The notes beneath the pieces are model-generated. The model ran no database searches, had not been told where the DNA came from, and worked only from the letters and a program-made list of their open reading frames with translations. 64,000 nt of DNA, taken from contig JACJYN010000007.1 of assembly GCA_020636095.1 (NCBI GenBank), positions 62,001 through 126,000 on the forward strand, in the 5' to 3' direction. Shown here piece after piece: positions 27,222 to 35,424 of the stretch. Each line of letters opens with the position of its first letter. Position 1 is the first letter of the stretch. Origin of the DNA: Lewinellaceae bacterium (GTDB lineage: Bacteria > Bacteroidota > Bacteroidia > Chitinophagales > Saprospiraceae). The position numbers and the translations under genes were made by a program.

Positions 27222-27325
27222 GATAGTACACTGATCCTTTAGGATTTTTTAGGGTGAGTTAGGATTCGTGGTACCTTTTCATTCTTAATAAATCCTAAAC
27301 AATCTTAATAGATCAGTGTACTATC
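27222..27325. repeat. Long-armed inverted repeat between lipoprotein and GH16 genes
   Basis: gatagtacactgatc (27222-27236) is exactly complementary to 27311-27325, and a second block (tttaggattt / aaatcctaaa) pairs inside. The approx. 104-bp unit may fold into one long hairpin; it could be a terminator, mRNA-processing site or MITE. Confidence 0.65.
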
Positions 27326-27382
27326 CATATTTTAGCTTTTTGAACCAACTTCATTTCTCCCAATTCAAAACACTAACTGAAA

Positions 27383-29215
27383 ATGCTGCGTTTCTCTATC
27401 CTTGCTCTTTTTTGGCTTTTCTTCCTACCCTCAGTATGGCTGCACGCTCAATGCTTCGAACTGGTGTGGGCCGACGAATTTGACGTCAACGGCCCGCCGA
27501 ACCCCGAGTACTGGGGTTATGACCTGGGAGCCGGCCAGAACGGCTGGGGCAATCAGGAAATACAAGTATACACCAATAGCGCTCAAAATGTAAGAGTGGC
27601 CGATGGTAAGCTCATCATCGACGCGCTCAAGCTAAACAACGTCTGGACATCCGCCCGGGTCAAGTCGCAGGGAAAACTCAGCTTCGAATACGGGAAGGTA
27701 CAATTCAGGGCGAAGTTGCCGGCGGGCGCAGGTACCTGGCCTGCCCTGTGGATGCTGGGCGACAACCTTACCTCGGTAGGCTGGCCCGCTTGCGGAGAGA
27801 TTGACGTCATGGAGCACGTCGGCAGAGACCCCGGCAAAATACACGGCTCCCTGCATTCTCCTTCCAGCTCTGGAGCAACCGTCAATACCGGAACGACTAT
27901 CGTCCCGGATTTCGATGACGCTTTTCACGATTACGAAGCGATCTGGACGGAAGAGTCCATTACCTTTCTGGTTGATGGCGATGCCTATTACACTTACCAG
28001 CCTGCCTTCCAGAACCCCAATAACTGGCCGTTCGACGGCAAATTCTTCCTGATTATGAACATAGCCATGGGCGGAACTTTCGGCGGGGATAATCAGTACC
28101 CGAATGGGGTAGACCCGAGCCTCAATTCCGCCCGCATGGAAGTAGAACACGTAAGGATTTATCAGGAGATATCCGGCGTGTCCATCGAGGGAGAACAAAA
28201 CGTGGAGCCCTTTGCCACGGGCCTCACCTACACACTTTCCGGCCTGCAGGAGGGTACGTTTAACTGGACGGTTCCGCCGGGCGCCACGATTACTTCAGGA
28301 CAGAATACGCCTACCATCACCGTTACCTGGGGGGAAACACCCGGTGCAGTATCGGTGGCGGCTGTCGGGTTGTGCAATACCTATACTGCCAGCCTTTTTG
28401 TCGAAAATACAGCTATCCCTCAGGGGGCTTCCTACATTCTCGATGATTTTGAGGATGACAATCACGAAAGATGGGCCGCTGAACCCGGCGAAGGCAACAG
28501 TTTTATATTTACGGAAAGCGGCGGCGCCCTGAATATCGCCTACGACGTTACAGCGCCGGGCGAAAACCCCACCGCCGTGCTGAACCTGGAACAGGCCGTC
28601 AACCTCTCTACTTATAGCAAGATGAGGGTAAGGGCAAGAACCTTCAATACCAGTGGTACGGTAAATATGCGTATCGACCTGTTCGACCGAAATGGAACGG
28701 CCACCAACGCCTCTCCGGTTTTCAAACTGGAACCGCTGGTGGATAATGGGGAATACACCATTTATGAATATGAATTCGACGGGGATTGGCAATCCAGCTT
28801 CCCCAATGCCGGCGCTCTGGTAGACGCCACCCGTATCGCCGGCCTGAACTTGTATATCAATTACGGTATTTTCGGTTCCGTCGGCAGCGACGAAATTTGG
28901 CTCGACTACATCGAAATGGTAGACCCGAAAAGAGTGAATGGCCTGCCGGAAGTTTTAAGCGCGGCGGGCTTTGTATTGTCTCCCAATCCGGCTCAGCATA
29001 CCCTAACCCTAAGTATGGATAAGGTGTCCGGGCAGCTGCCAGAAATGCAATGCCACTTGTACAACCTGCAGGGCGTGCGGCTCCTTTCCCGGCATTGGCG
29101 CCATCCGGAGGCTGAGGCCATGCAATTGGACATTGAAGGTTTCCCTTCCGGCCTCTATGTTCTAGCCCTCTATTCCGGGGGGGAGGTAGCGACGAGGAAA
29201 TTGATTATTGAATGA
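27383..29215 (+). CDS. GH16 endo-beta-1,3-glucanase (laminarinase-like), T9SS-secreted
   Basis: 610 residues: signal peptide (MLRFSILALFWLFFLPSVWLHAQ), GH16 catalytic domain (about 25-257) with GEIDVMEHVG, giving nucleophile E139, D141 and acid/base E144, and upstream GTWPALWMLGDN. A PKD/Ig-like domain follows (about 262-345), then a carbohydrate-binding jelly-roll-like domain (about 350-520, YILDDFEDDNHERW...DEIWLDYIEM) and a T9SS sorting domain (from LSPNPAQHTLTLSM). Expected to cut beta-1,3- or mixed-linked glucan outside the cell, feeding SusC/SusD. The EIDVME spacing is that of bacterial laminarinases and lichenases; exact specificity cannot be read from sequence alone. Confidence 0.9.
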   Translation: MLRFSILALFWLFFLPSVWLHAQCFELVWADEFDVNGPPNPEYWGYDLGAGQNGWGNQEIQVYTNSAQNVRVADGKLIIDALKLNNVWTSARVKSQGKLSFEYGKVQFRAKLPAGAGTWPALWMLGDNLTSVGWPACGEIDVMEHVGRDPGKIHGSLHSPSSSGATVNTGTTIVPDFDDAFHDYEAIWTEESITFLVDGDAYYTYQPAFQNPNNWPFDGKFFLIMNIAMGGTFGGDNQYPNGVDPSLNSARMEVEHVRIYQEISGVSIEGEQNVEPFATGLTYTLSGLQEGTFNWTVPPGATITSGQNTPTITVTWGETPGAVSVAAVGLCNTYTASLFVENTAIPQGASYILDDFEDDNHERWAAEPGEGNSFIFTESGGALNIAYDVTAPGENPTAVLNLEQAVNLSTYSKMRVRARTFNTSGTVNMRIDLFDRNGTATNASPVFKLEPLVDNGEYTIYEYEFDGDWQSSFPNAGALVDATRIAGLNLYINYGIFGSVGSDEIWLDYIEMVDPKRVNGLPEVLSAAGFVLSPNPAQHTLTLSMDKVSGQLPEMQCHLYNLQGVRLLSRHWRHPEAEAMQLDIEGFPSGLYVLALYSGGEVATRKLIIE

Positions 29216-29403
29216 CTTCCGCCAAAGTGGATTGAACCTGCAACCTGCCGGGCGGACCGGCTTTTGATGTGTTCCGGGATAAAACCTTCAGGACGGCCCA
29301 CTGCCCCCGTTCTACGTCGGGGGCCACCCCTCCTTCATCACCAATCCTGGTTAGCTGGTCCATCTTCTCCATTTCAGAATACGCGCATCCTCATTATTTC
29401 GTT

Positions 29404-29411
29404 TATCTTTG
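29404..29411 (+). promoter_or_regulatory. Promoter -7 element for lepB
   Basis: TATCTTTG matches TAnnTTTG and lies 24 bp before the ATG at 29436. Confidence 0.5.
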
Positions 29412-29435
29412 CAGGCCGATAAATAAACAATAGAT

Positions 29436-31052
29436 ATGTGGTTTCTGATATTACTGATCGTTTCCTATGTATTGCTGAGCATCAGCTTGTATTTTCTGTT
29501 TCCCAAGGCAGGCGAAGCTGGATGGAAAGGCCTGGTTCCCGGGCTGAATTTCGTGGTGTGGTGCCGGCTCATCGGCCGTAAGGGCTGGCATGCGGCCTGG
29601 CTGCTGCTGCCTATGGTGAATATCTTCATTTACGCCGGCCTGGCCATCGATATGGTGCGTTCTTTCCGGAAATACGAGTTCTGGCATAGTGTAGTGGCGG
29701 TGTTGTTTGCCCCCTTTTTCTTTTTCTACCTGGCCTTTATTAAGGAGGAACAATACGATGGCCCTACGCTGGAGAAAGAACAGGAGTACAAAGCCCAGAT
29801 TGCGGAAGCCGCCGCCGCCAACCAGGCGCGGAAGCTCCAGAAGCTGCAGGCCAACAACCCCTACCGGAAATCAGCTACCCGGGAATGGGCGGAAGCCATT
29901 ATTTTCGCCGTTTTTGCCGCCGCCTTCATTCGTATGTTTCTCATCGAGGCGTATGTGATCCCCACGCCATCTATGGAGGGGTCGCTGCTGGTCGGTGATT
30001 TTCTCTTCGTCAGCAAAGCCCATTACGGGATACGGACGCCCGAAACGGTAGTGATGGTGCCCCTGCTGCACAACCGCATCCCCATACTCAACACGGAATC
30101 CTACCTCAAGGAACCGAGCCTGCCGTATTACCGGCTGCCTGCCCTGGAGGAAATTGACAACAATGACCCGGTGGTGTTTAACTTCCCGGAAGGGGACAGC
30201 GTTTATGTTTTTCCCGACCGGACCTGGAGTATCTACGATTATCGGCGGGGGGCGGTGCCGCCCGAGCAGGCCAGGCAAATCAAATCGGGCGCTAAAAAGC
30301 TGGTCATCCGGCCTATGGACAAGAAGGACCACTACATCAAAAGATGTATCGGCATCTCCGGAGATAGCCTGCAGGTGATCGGCCGGCAGGTGTATATCAA
30401 CGGGAAGCCAGCGCAAAACCCCAAGTACCTGCAGTTTATGTACGTCGTCACGTTCCCCAGCGGCTCCATCAATACCCGGAATTTTTCCGAATGGGGAATT
30501 TCCAGCGGCGATATCATTGCCCAGCAGGGAGCCTCGTCCTACATCATCATCTTGTCCGATGAGCAGAAGGCAAAGGTCGAATCACTGGATTCCAACATTC
30601 AGGTGAGCCCGGTGGATATGGGCCAACTCGATGGCAACAGCGCTAAGTTCTTCCCACATGATACCGAGCATTTTCCGGGTTGGACTGCCGATAACTACGG
30701 CCCGGTTTACATCCCCAAGAAAGGAGTAACCGTGAAAATAAGCCCCGCCAACCTGGCGCTTTACCGCCGCGTCATTGAAGTGTATGAAGGTAATCAGCTG
30801 GTGGTGCGCGACGGCAAAATCTTCATCAACGGAAAGGAAACGGACGAGTATACCTTCCGGATGAATTATTACTGGATGATGGGGGACAACCGCCACAACT
30901 CCGAGGATTCCCGGGTCTGGGGCTTTGTTCCGGAAGACCACGTTGTGGGCAAACCCGTGATCATCTGGTTTTCTACCAGCAAGGAAGGCAATAATATCTT
31001 CAGCCGCATCAACTTTAAGCGAATCTTTAAGCCGGTGGGCAACCTGGAATAG
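29436..31052 (+). CDS. lepB: Signal peptidase I
   Basis: Membrane protease that removes signal peptides. The 538-residue product is longer than E. coli LepB, as usual in Bacteroidota, because of an N-terminal domain with about three transmembrane helices (residues 1-105) and an insertion in the catalytic domain. The catalytic Ser is S179 in PTPSMEG just after a transmembrane helix (AEAIIFAVFAAAFIRMFL), and the general-base Lys is K302 in HYIKRCIGISGD. The C-terminal box is MMGDNRHNSEDSR. DUF5684-like N-terminus is possible (GWKGLVPGLN). It stands alone between the glucan locus and the repeats at 31.1 kb. Confidence 0.93.
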   Translation: MWFLILLIVSYVLLSISLYFLFPKAGEAGWKGLVPGLNFVVWCRLIGRKGWHAAWLLLPMVNIFIYAGLAIDMVRSFRKYEFWHSVVAVLFAPFFFFYLAFIKEEQYDGPTLEKEQEYKAQIAEAAAANQARKLQKLQANNPYRKSATREWAEAIIFAVFAAAFIRMFLIEAYVIPTPSMEGSLLVGDFLFVSKAHYGIRTPETVVMVPLLHNRIPILNTESYLKEPSLPYYRLPALEEIDNNDPVVFNFPEGDSVYVFPDRTWSIYDYRRGAVPPEQARQIKSGAKKLVIRPMDKKDHYIKRCIGISGDSLQVIGRQVYINGKPAQNPKYLQFMYVVTFPSGSINTRNFSEWGISSGDIIAQQGASSYIIILSDEQKAKVESLDSNIQVSPVDMGQLDGNSAKFFPHDTEHFPGWTADNYGPVYIPKKGVTVKISPANLALYRRVIEVYEGNQLVVRDGKIFINGKETDEYTFRMNYYWMMGDNRHNSEDSRVWGFVPEDHVVGKPVIIWFSTSKEGNNIFSRINFKRIFKPVGNLE

Positions 31053-31462
31053 GCGAGATTCAAAATATTGTCTATATTTGGGAGAGAAGGGAGGGTAGGG
31101 TGATGTAGTGAGAGGGTGATATAGCGAGATAGCGAGGGGGTGATGTAGTGAGCGCGGGGGCTGTTCGCAATTCGCTGTTCGCCGTTCGCAAGTTCCGTTC
31201 GACTGAGCGTTCGAACGTCGGCGTGACTTCGGCGTGAGCTCAGTCGAACGCATAGTCGAACGTTGAGCTCACGCCGAAGCCTGAAAATCAAGGGGCGTTT
31301 TTCAGAAGACACAGAAATTTGAACTATCCCTGATCGCGCCCATTTCATCATACCACCTTCTCACAACATCACAACATCACAACATCACAATATCACAACA
31401 TCACAACATCACAACATCACAACATCACAATATCACAGCATAACTAATTATCCGATACCCAT
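31053..31462. repeat. Composite repeat region, no gene
   Basis: In order: ggtgatgtagtgag-type low complexity (31080-31155); ttcgc-rich dispersed repeat (31165-31203); a hairpin with 16-bp perfect arms (31227-31242 and 31264-31279); a 46-bp block (31285-31330) exactly complementary to 5287-5332; and nine tandem copies of the 8-mer acaacatc (31363-31434), two of them as acaatatc. Confidence 0.85.
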
Positions 31463-32428
31463 ATGTTTAAAAAGATCATCGATGCGATCAGCGGCCTTTT
31501 TTCCAGCCTTTTTGGCGGTGGAAAAAAGAAACCCCAACCAGGAACAGGAACAGACACTTCCTTACCGAATACCGAACTTCCACAGGACGGGTCCGAGATT
31601 CGGCCCGACACCATCGTCATCGTTGCCGATGAAATGGAGAAAGTGGTAATTCTCCCCGGAGAAGCCGATACCGGATTTGACGAAGATATTTTTGACGAGG
31701 ATAACGGCGGCCCAGACGAGCCCATCGTTATTGCTCCGGACCCTCCCAAGCCGGATCCCCAACCCGAGCCGGCAACTCCGCCGAAACCTCAGCCAGCACC
31801 TCAGCCCAAGGGCCGCTACTTATGGTGCCTGGACAACGGGCACGGCAAACAGACCCCCGGCAAGCGGTCGCCGCTCTTTGACGACGGACAAACCCGCCTT
31901 TTCGAATACGAATTCAACCGGGATGTCGTAGCCCGCATCAAAAAGCAACTGGACGAAAAGGGGGTGCAGTATTTCATCACGGTCCCTGAGGTCGATATCG
32001 ATGACTTCCTGGAAGGCCGGGTCAACCGCGCCAACGCCAAAAAGTCGAGCCTGCCTAAGATATTTGTTTCCATCCACTCCAACGCAGCACCGGCGCGCAG
32101 TAGTGAATCGTGGGCTCCGGATAGCATCAGCGGCATCGAAACCTGGCATTTCCATGGGAGCAAGACCGGTCAAAAGATAGCCAGTATTTTTCAGAAACAC
32201 CTTATCAACGAGACGGGCTGGGTAAACCGGCATCTCAAGTCTCGCCCGGATGGGCAGTTTTATGTACTGCGCAAGACGAATATGTCGGCCGTGCTCACCG
32301 AGAACGGTTTCTACAATAACAAGGCCCAGGCCGCCAACCTGATGAAACCCGAAGTGCGGCAAAAGATTGCCGACGCACACGTCAAAGCTATTCTGGAAAT
32401 CGAGAAGAACGGGCTGGAGTCGGCTTAG
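31463..32428 (+). CDS. N-acetylmuramoyl-L-alanine amidase (Amidase_3)
   Basis: 321 residues. The N-terminus (MFKKIIDAISGLFSSLFGGGKKK) is amphipathic rather than a standard signal peptide. It is followed by an acidic and Pro-rich linker (about 30-117), then the zinc amidase domain (118-315) with DNGHG (H127), a Glu near 148-150, SIHSNA (H205) and TENGFYNN carrying the catalytic Glu. Such enzymes cleave the amide between MurNAc and the stem peptide in peptidoglycan. Without a clear signal peptide the route to the periplasm is unclear; it may resemble cargo with N-terminal linkers or phage/T6SS-type hydrolases, but no such genes are near. Confidence 0.88.
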   Translation: MFKKIIDAISGLFSSLFGGGKKKPQPGTGTDTSLPNTELPQDGSEIRPDTIVIVADEMEKVVILPGEADTGFDEDIFDEDNGGPDEPIVIAPDPPKPDPQPEPATPPKPQPAPQPKGRYLWCLDNGHGKQTPGKRSPLFDDGQTRLFEYEFNRDVVARIKKQLDEKGVQYFITVPEVDIDDFLEGRVNRANAKKSSLPKIFVSIHSNAAPARSSESWAPDSISGIETWHFHGSKTGQKIASIFQKHLINETGWVNRHLKSRPDGQFYVLRKTNMSAVLTENGFYNNKAQAANLMKPEVRQKIADAHVKAILEIEKNGLESA

Positions 32429-32556
32429 TTTAGGGCTTTGGAAAAAAATAACCTACACACCTGGCTTGTTCTTTTTCCGCCGGACGTCGTTGCTCATCAT
32501 TCACGTCCGTACGGATGCTCAATCTTTCCAACCCCCTTAACCTGAATCAACCGGAT

Positions 32557-33750
32557 ATGGCGAGAATTCTACCCCTTTTTCTATTGTTCCTTTTTGCCGT
32601 TAACCTTCCTGCACAGGAAGATTTCCGCATTGTGGGCTATTTGCCTTATTATCGTTTCGGTTTTAGCGATCAGATCAACTTTGAACAACTGACCCACCTC
32701 AACATCGCTTTTGCCAATCCGGAGATGGACGGGCATCTGGATGTCGGCGGGCAGAACATCGACCCCATTGTGTCGATCGGAAAGGACAATGGGCTGACGG
32801 TGCTCATCTCCATGGGCGGCGGATTAACTGCCGCGTGGCGCGACGCCTGGCAATTCTGGATGCAGGCCCCCAACCGGGCGGAATACATCCACAATATCAT
32901 GGAATTTGTGCGGGTTCATGAATTGGATGGGGTGGATATGGACCTGGAGGGCGCCGATGTAAATGCGCTTTACAGCCCGTTCGTTTTAGAACTGCGGGAT
33001 TCCCTGGCGGCGGAAGGCAAATTGTTGACGGCTGCATTGCCGGGCAGTAATCGCGATCCGGACATTTCCGATGCGGCCCTGAATGCCTTCGACTGGATCA
33101 ACATAATGGTATACAACCTGACTGGCCCCTGGGCGCCCAATAGCCCCGGCCCTCACTCGCCCTATTCTTTTGCCGTTAGTTCCATAAACAACTGGTTTAG
33201 CCAGGGCGTGCCGGCGGAGCGGCTGACCCTGGGCGTTCCCTTCTACGGCTGGGATTTTTCCTCCAGCCCGGTGGCTTCTTTTACCTACCGGGCCATTGTC
33301 GAAGAAAATCCGGAAAATGCTTTTAACGACCAGGCGGGGCTGAGGTATTACAACGGGATTCCCACCATTCAGAATAAAACGCTACTTGCCATGAATCTGG
33401 TGAGCGGGATCATGATCTGGGAGATCGGACAGGATTCCTATACGGAGTATTCCCTCCTCAACGCCATTTACGAAACCGTTTATCCGCCCTCAGGAATAGA
33501 ACCGGCCGCACCGGAGGATGTCTTTTCGGCTTTTCCCAACCCCTTCAGCGAGGAGCTGTCCATACAGAATCAATCGGATAGTTCACTCGGCCTGAGGCTA
33601 ACCGCTATGGACGGAAGAGCCCTGCGGCAATTTACCGTGGACGCCCATTCCACCTATTGGCTGAATACCACCTCCCTCACTTCCGGCATGTATGTTTTAC
33701 AGGTGTTAGGGCAGGAAAACCCACAGGCGTATAAGGTGCTTCGGTATTGA
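32557..33750 (+). CDS. GH18 chitinase-like enzyme, T9SS-secreted
   Basis: 397 residues: signal peptide (MARILPLFLLFLFAVNLPAQ), GH18 TIM barrel (about 23-320) with VGYLPYYR, the chitin-site SMGGG, and the catalytic DGVDMDLEG giving D127, D129 and acid E131, plus MVYNLTG with the conserved Tyr. A T9SS sorting domain forms the end (VFSAFPNPFSEELSIQ). Hydrolyses beta-1,4-GlcNAc linkages in chitin or glycoproteins. The ATG at 32557 begins the signal peptide; an upstream in-frame ATG at 32515 would put 14 polar residues before it. Confidence 0.92.
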   Translation: MARILPLFLLFLFAVNLPAQEDFRIVGYLPYYRFGFSDQINFEQLTHLNIAFANPEMDGHLDVGGQNIDPIVSIGKDNGLTVLISMGGGLTAAWRDAWQFWMQAPNRAEYIHNIMEFVRVHELDGVDMDLEGADVNALYSPFVLELRDSLAAEGKLLTAALPGSNRDPDISDAALNAFDWINIMVYNLTGPWAPNSPGPHSPYSFAVSSINNWFSQGVPAERLTLGVPFYGWDFSSSPVASFTYRAIVEENPENAFNDQAGLRYYNGIPTIQNKTLLAMNLVSGIMIWEIGQDSYTEYSLLNAIYETVYPPSGIEPAAPEDVFSAFPNPFSEELSIQNQSDSSLGLRLTAMDGRALRQFTVDAHSTYWLNTTSLTSGMYVLQVLGQENPQAYKVLRY

Positions 33751-33755
33751 CCGGC

Positions 33756-33775
33756 CAAATAATTATAATTATTTG
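33756..33775. promoter_or_regulatory. Perfect 20-bp AT palindrome
   Basis: CAAATAATTATAATTATTTG is a perfect palindrome 5 bp after the GH18 stop codon. It could be an AT-rich terminator stem or a protein-binding site. Confidence 0.4.
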
Positions 33776-33993
33776 AGGAAGCCGTTTTTTAAGAAAACGT
33801 TAATTTTTCCATAACACGTTTTTTTACCAATCTTTTCTAAATTAGCGGCTTAAAACGCGGAGTGTTCAATGTTCTGAGTCCGAAGGATAATGTAACCCTG
33901 GTTTCCGGCGCAACTTCGAACCTTAAACACAGAACGCTGAACAGTCCCGCTTAAGACCACTACCTTCTAACCACATCCTATAAAAGAGCGATC

Positions 33994-34464
33994 ATGAAGC
34001 CATTTTTCCTGTTGACAGCACTCTTCGCAATCCTTTCCTGTGCCCATGTTCAGGCGCAGCAATGCCTTTATTCCAAAACCGGAGCGGCTAAAGCCTGCCC
34101 TCATTCGACAACAGCAGCCAAAGCAGCTTCACTGGATGCCAGTGTTGAAAAGCGCATCGACGAAAAAACAGGCCAGACAATTTTCGTTCGGAAAGAGGTC
34201 AGCCCCGCCAGTGGAAAAGTGAGTTACACCCCGGTGGAATACTGTAGCAAGTCAGGTAAGTTTGTCAATGTATCTCCACGGGAGAAACAATGTGTTAAGT
34301 CAAGAGCCAATTGTACAACTAAGGGCATCAGCCCCACCAAGGTTTCCAGCAGTGGAAAAGTCAACTGCACCACAGCCCAAAAGGCTGCTTGCGCCAAGGC
34401 TTGCACAAAGCAGGAGCAAAGCGGCGCCGCTCCCACCAAGGCTAAGCTGGTAAAAAATCAGTAG
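33994..34464 (+). CDS. Small secreted Cys-rich protein of unknown function
   Basis: 156 residues with a signal peptide (MKPFFLLTALFAILSCAHVQAQ). The mature part is Lys-, Ser- and Thr-rich with eight Cys (24, 35, 84, 100, 107, 125, 133, 137), enough for four disulfides. It has a repeated word (NCTTKG / NCTTAQ) and a basic tail. No family recognised. The leader (33840-33960) contains inverted words (agtgttcaatgttctg and cagaacgctgaacagt) that resemble the dispersed ttcgc repeats. Possibly an envelope or surface structural protein, which is a guess. Confidence 0.7.
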   Translation: MKPFFLLTALFAILSCAHVQAQQCLYSKTGAAKACPHSTTAAKAASLDASVEKRIDEKTGQTIFVRKEVSPASGKVSYTPVEYCSKSGKFVNVSPREKQCVKSRANCTTKGISPTKVSSSGKVNCTTAQKAACAKACTKQEQSGAAPTKAKLVKNQ

Positions 34465-34476
34465 CGTTAATTTTCT

Positions 34477-34911
34477 TCACTTCTTCACGTACTCTGAGTA
34501 AAAGAACCCTTTGCGGTATTTTTCCAGGACCAGGCTTACGGTTTCCGTAAGGTTGCGGGGCAGTTTATCCAGGTAAAACCATTCGGCTTCTTTGAACTTG
34601 TGAGTCTCTTTGGCTTTGAGCATTCCCTCCCATCGATACGCTTTGAAATAGAGGACCAGCCGGTGCTCATCATTAATAACCTTGTGAAGGATGTGCACCA
34701 GTTGGAGGTCCTTTTCTTTTAGGGTAATGCCAGCTTCTTCGTAGCTTTCCCGGATGAGCGCCTGGCGGGCAAACTCCCGGTCGTCGATATTCCCCCCTAC
34801 AAGCGTGTAGTTACCTCCGTTGGGTTTAGTTTGCTTCAGCAGTAAGATTTGGCCCTTGTGGTACAGGATGAGGCGGGCCTTTAGCGATATTTTTGAGTTT
34901 GCCATTATCAT
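34477..34911 (-). CDS. Nudix hydrolase
   Basis: 144 residues with one Nudix domain. The Nudix box reads GGNIDDREFARQALIRESYEEAGI, matching GX5EX7REUXEEXGU with all catalytic Glu present. Members hydrolyse nucleoside diphosphates linked to another group; the substrate (oxidised dNTP, NDP-sugar, cofactor) cannot be told. Two ATG codons, 34911 and 34905, fit; a GTG at 34926 is less likely. Convergent with the Cys-rich protein gene, 12 bp apart. Confidence 0.9.
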   Translation of the reverse strand: MIMANSKISLKARLILYHKGQILLLKQTKPNGGNYTLVGGNIDDREFARQALIRESYEEAGITLKEKDLQLVHILHKVINDEHRLVLYFKAYRWEGMLKAKETHKFKEAEWFYLDKLPRNLTETVSLVLEKYRKGFFYSEYVKK

Positions 34912-35424
34912 TGGTCTATTACCCACCAGCGGATTAGCTTTTGTTCTGCTCCGGTTGGGGTACCTCTGTATTTACAATTTGTACTATGTAATGTTGCTGT
35001 CCGAACTTTTGTTTTACAGGGATACTACTATTTCTAAAAAGGTTTGGGTATCTTGTTCAATAGCAGTCCCAATACTTTTGTGCCTGAAAACAGGCCGCTG
35101 TTCTGTTCTCTGTTGCCAATAATCTTTTTTTTTTGCTCCTTCATTATTATTATTGCATATTACTTTGCATTATTTTAAAACACCCAACCCAATCGTCTTA
35201 GTTGTTTTTTGAATCTGCTGTCCAATATAGTCAAAAGAACCGACTCCAATATAGAGAAAGGCAATGGCGCCTTCCGGTTAGAGCGCCAGGTTTGATACCC
35301 CAAATGTTTACATAGGATTCACCGTTCCTTAACAATAAAAATCAGTGCGAATTTATAATTTTGCCTTACAAAAACAGGGGCAAAAAGAAGCTCTTAAATA
35401 TTCTAAGCAAAATAAGCTAGATAT
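34912..35424. other. Intergenic region without a gene
   Basis: A 513-bp AT-rich stretch between divergent genes. I see no coding frame with family resemblance; short frames overlap the Nudix gene in antisense. Near its right end lies a promoter-like TAATTTTG (35356). Confidence 0.6.
35356..35363 (+). promoter_or_regulatory. Promoter -7 element for the cysteine synthase-like gene
   Basis: TAATTTTG matches TAnnTTTG, 61 bp before the ATG at 35425. Confidence 0.4.

Noticed and set aside
31095..31155. Third TGATGTA operator array
   Set aside because: tgatgta occurs here, but the visible spacing is not 11 bp and the surrounding ggtgag low-complexity explains it.
31097..31203. Regulatory RNA or origin of replication
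   Set aside because: No DnaA boxes, conserved RNA fold or neighbouring replication genes; the repeats match dispersed families elsewhere in the window.
34820..35122. Small plus-strand ORF overlapping the Nudix gene
   Set aside because: It begins antisense inside the Nudix gene and shows no family features beyond random hydrophobic stretches.
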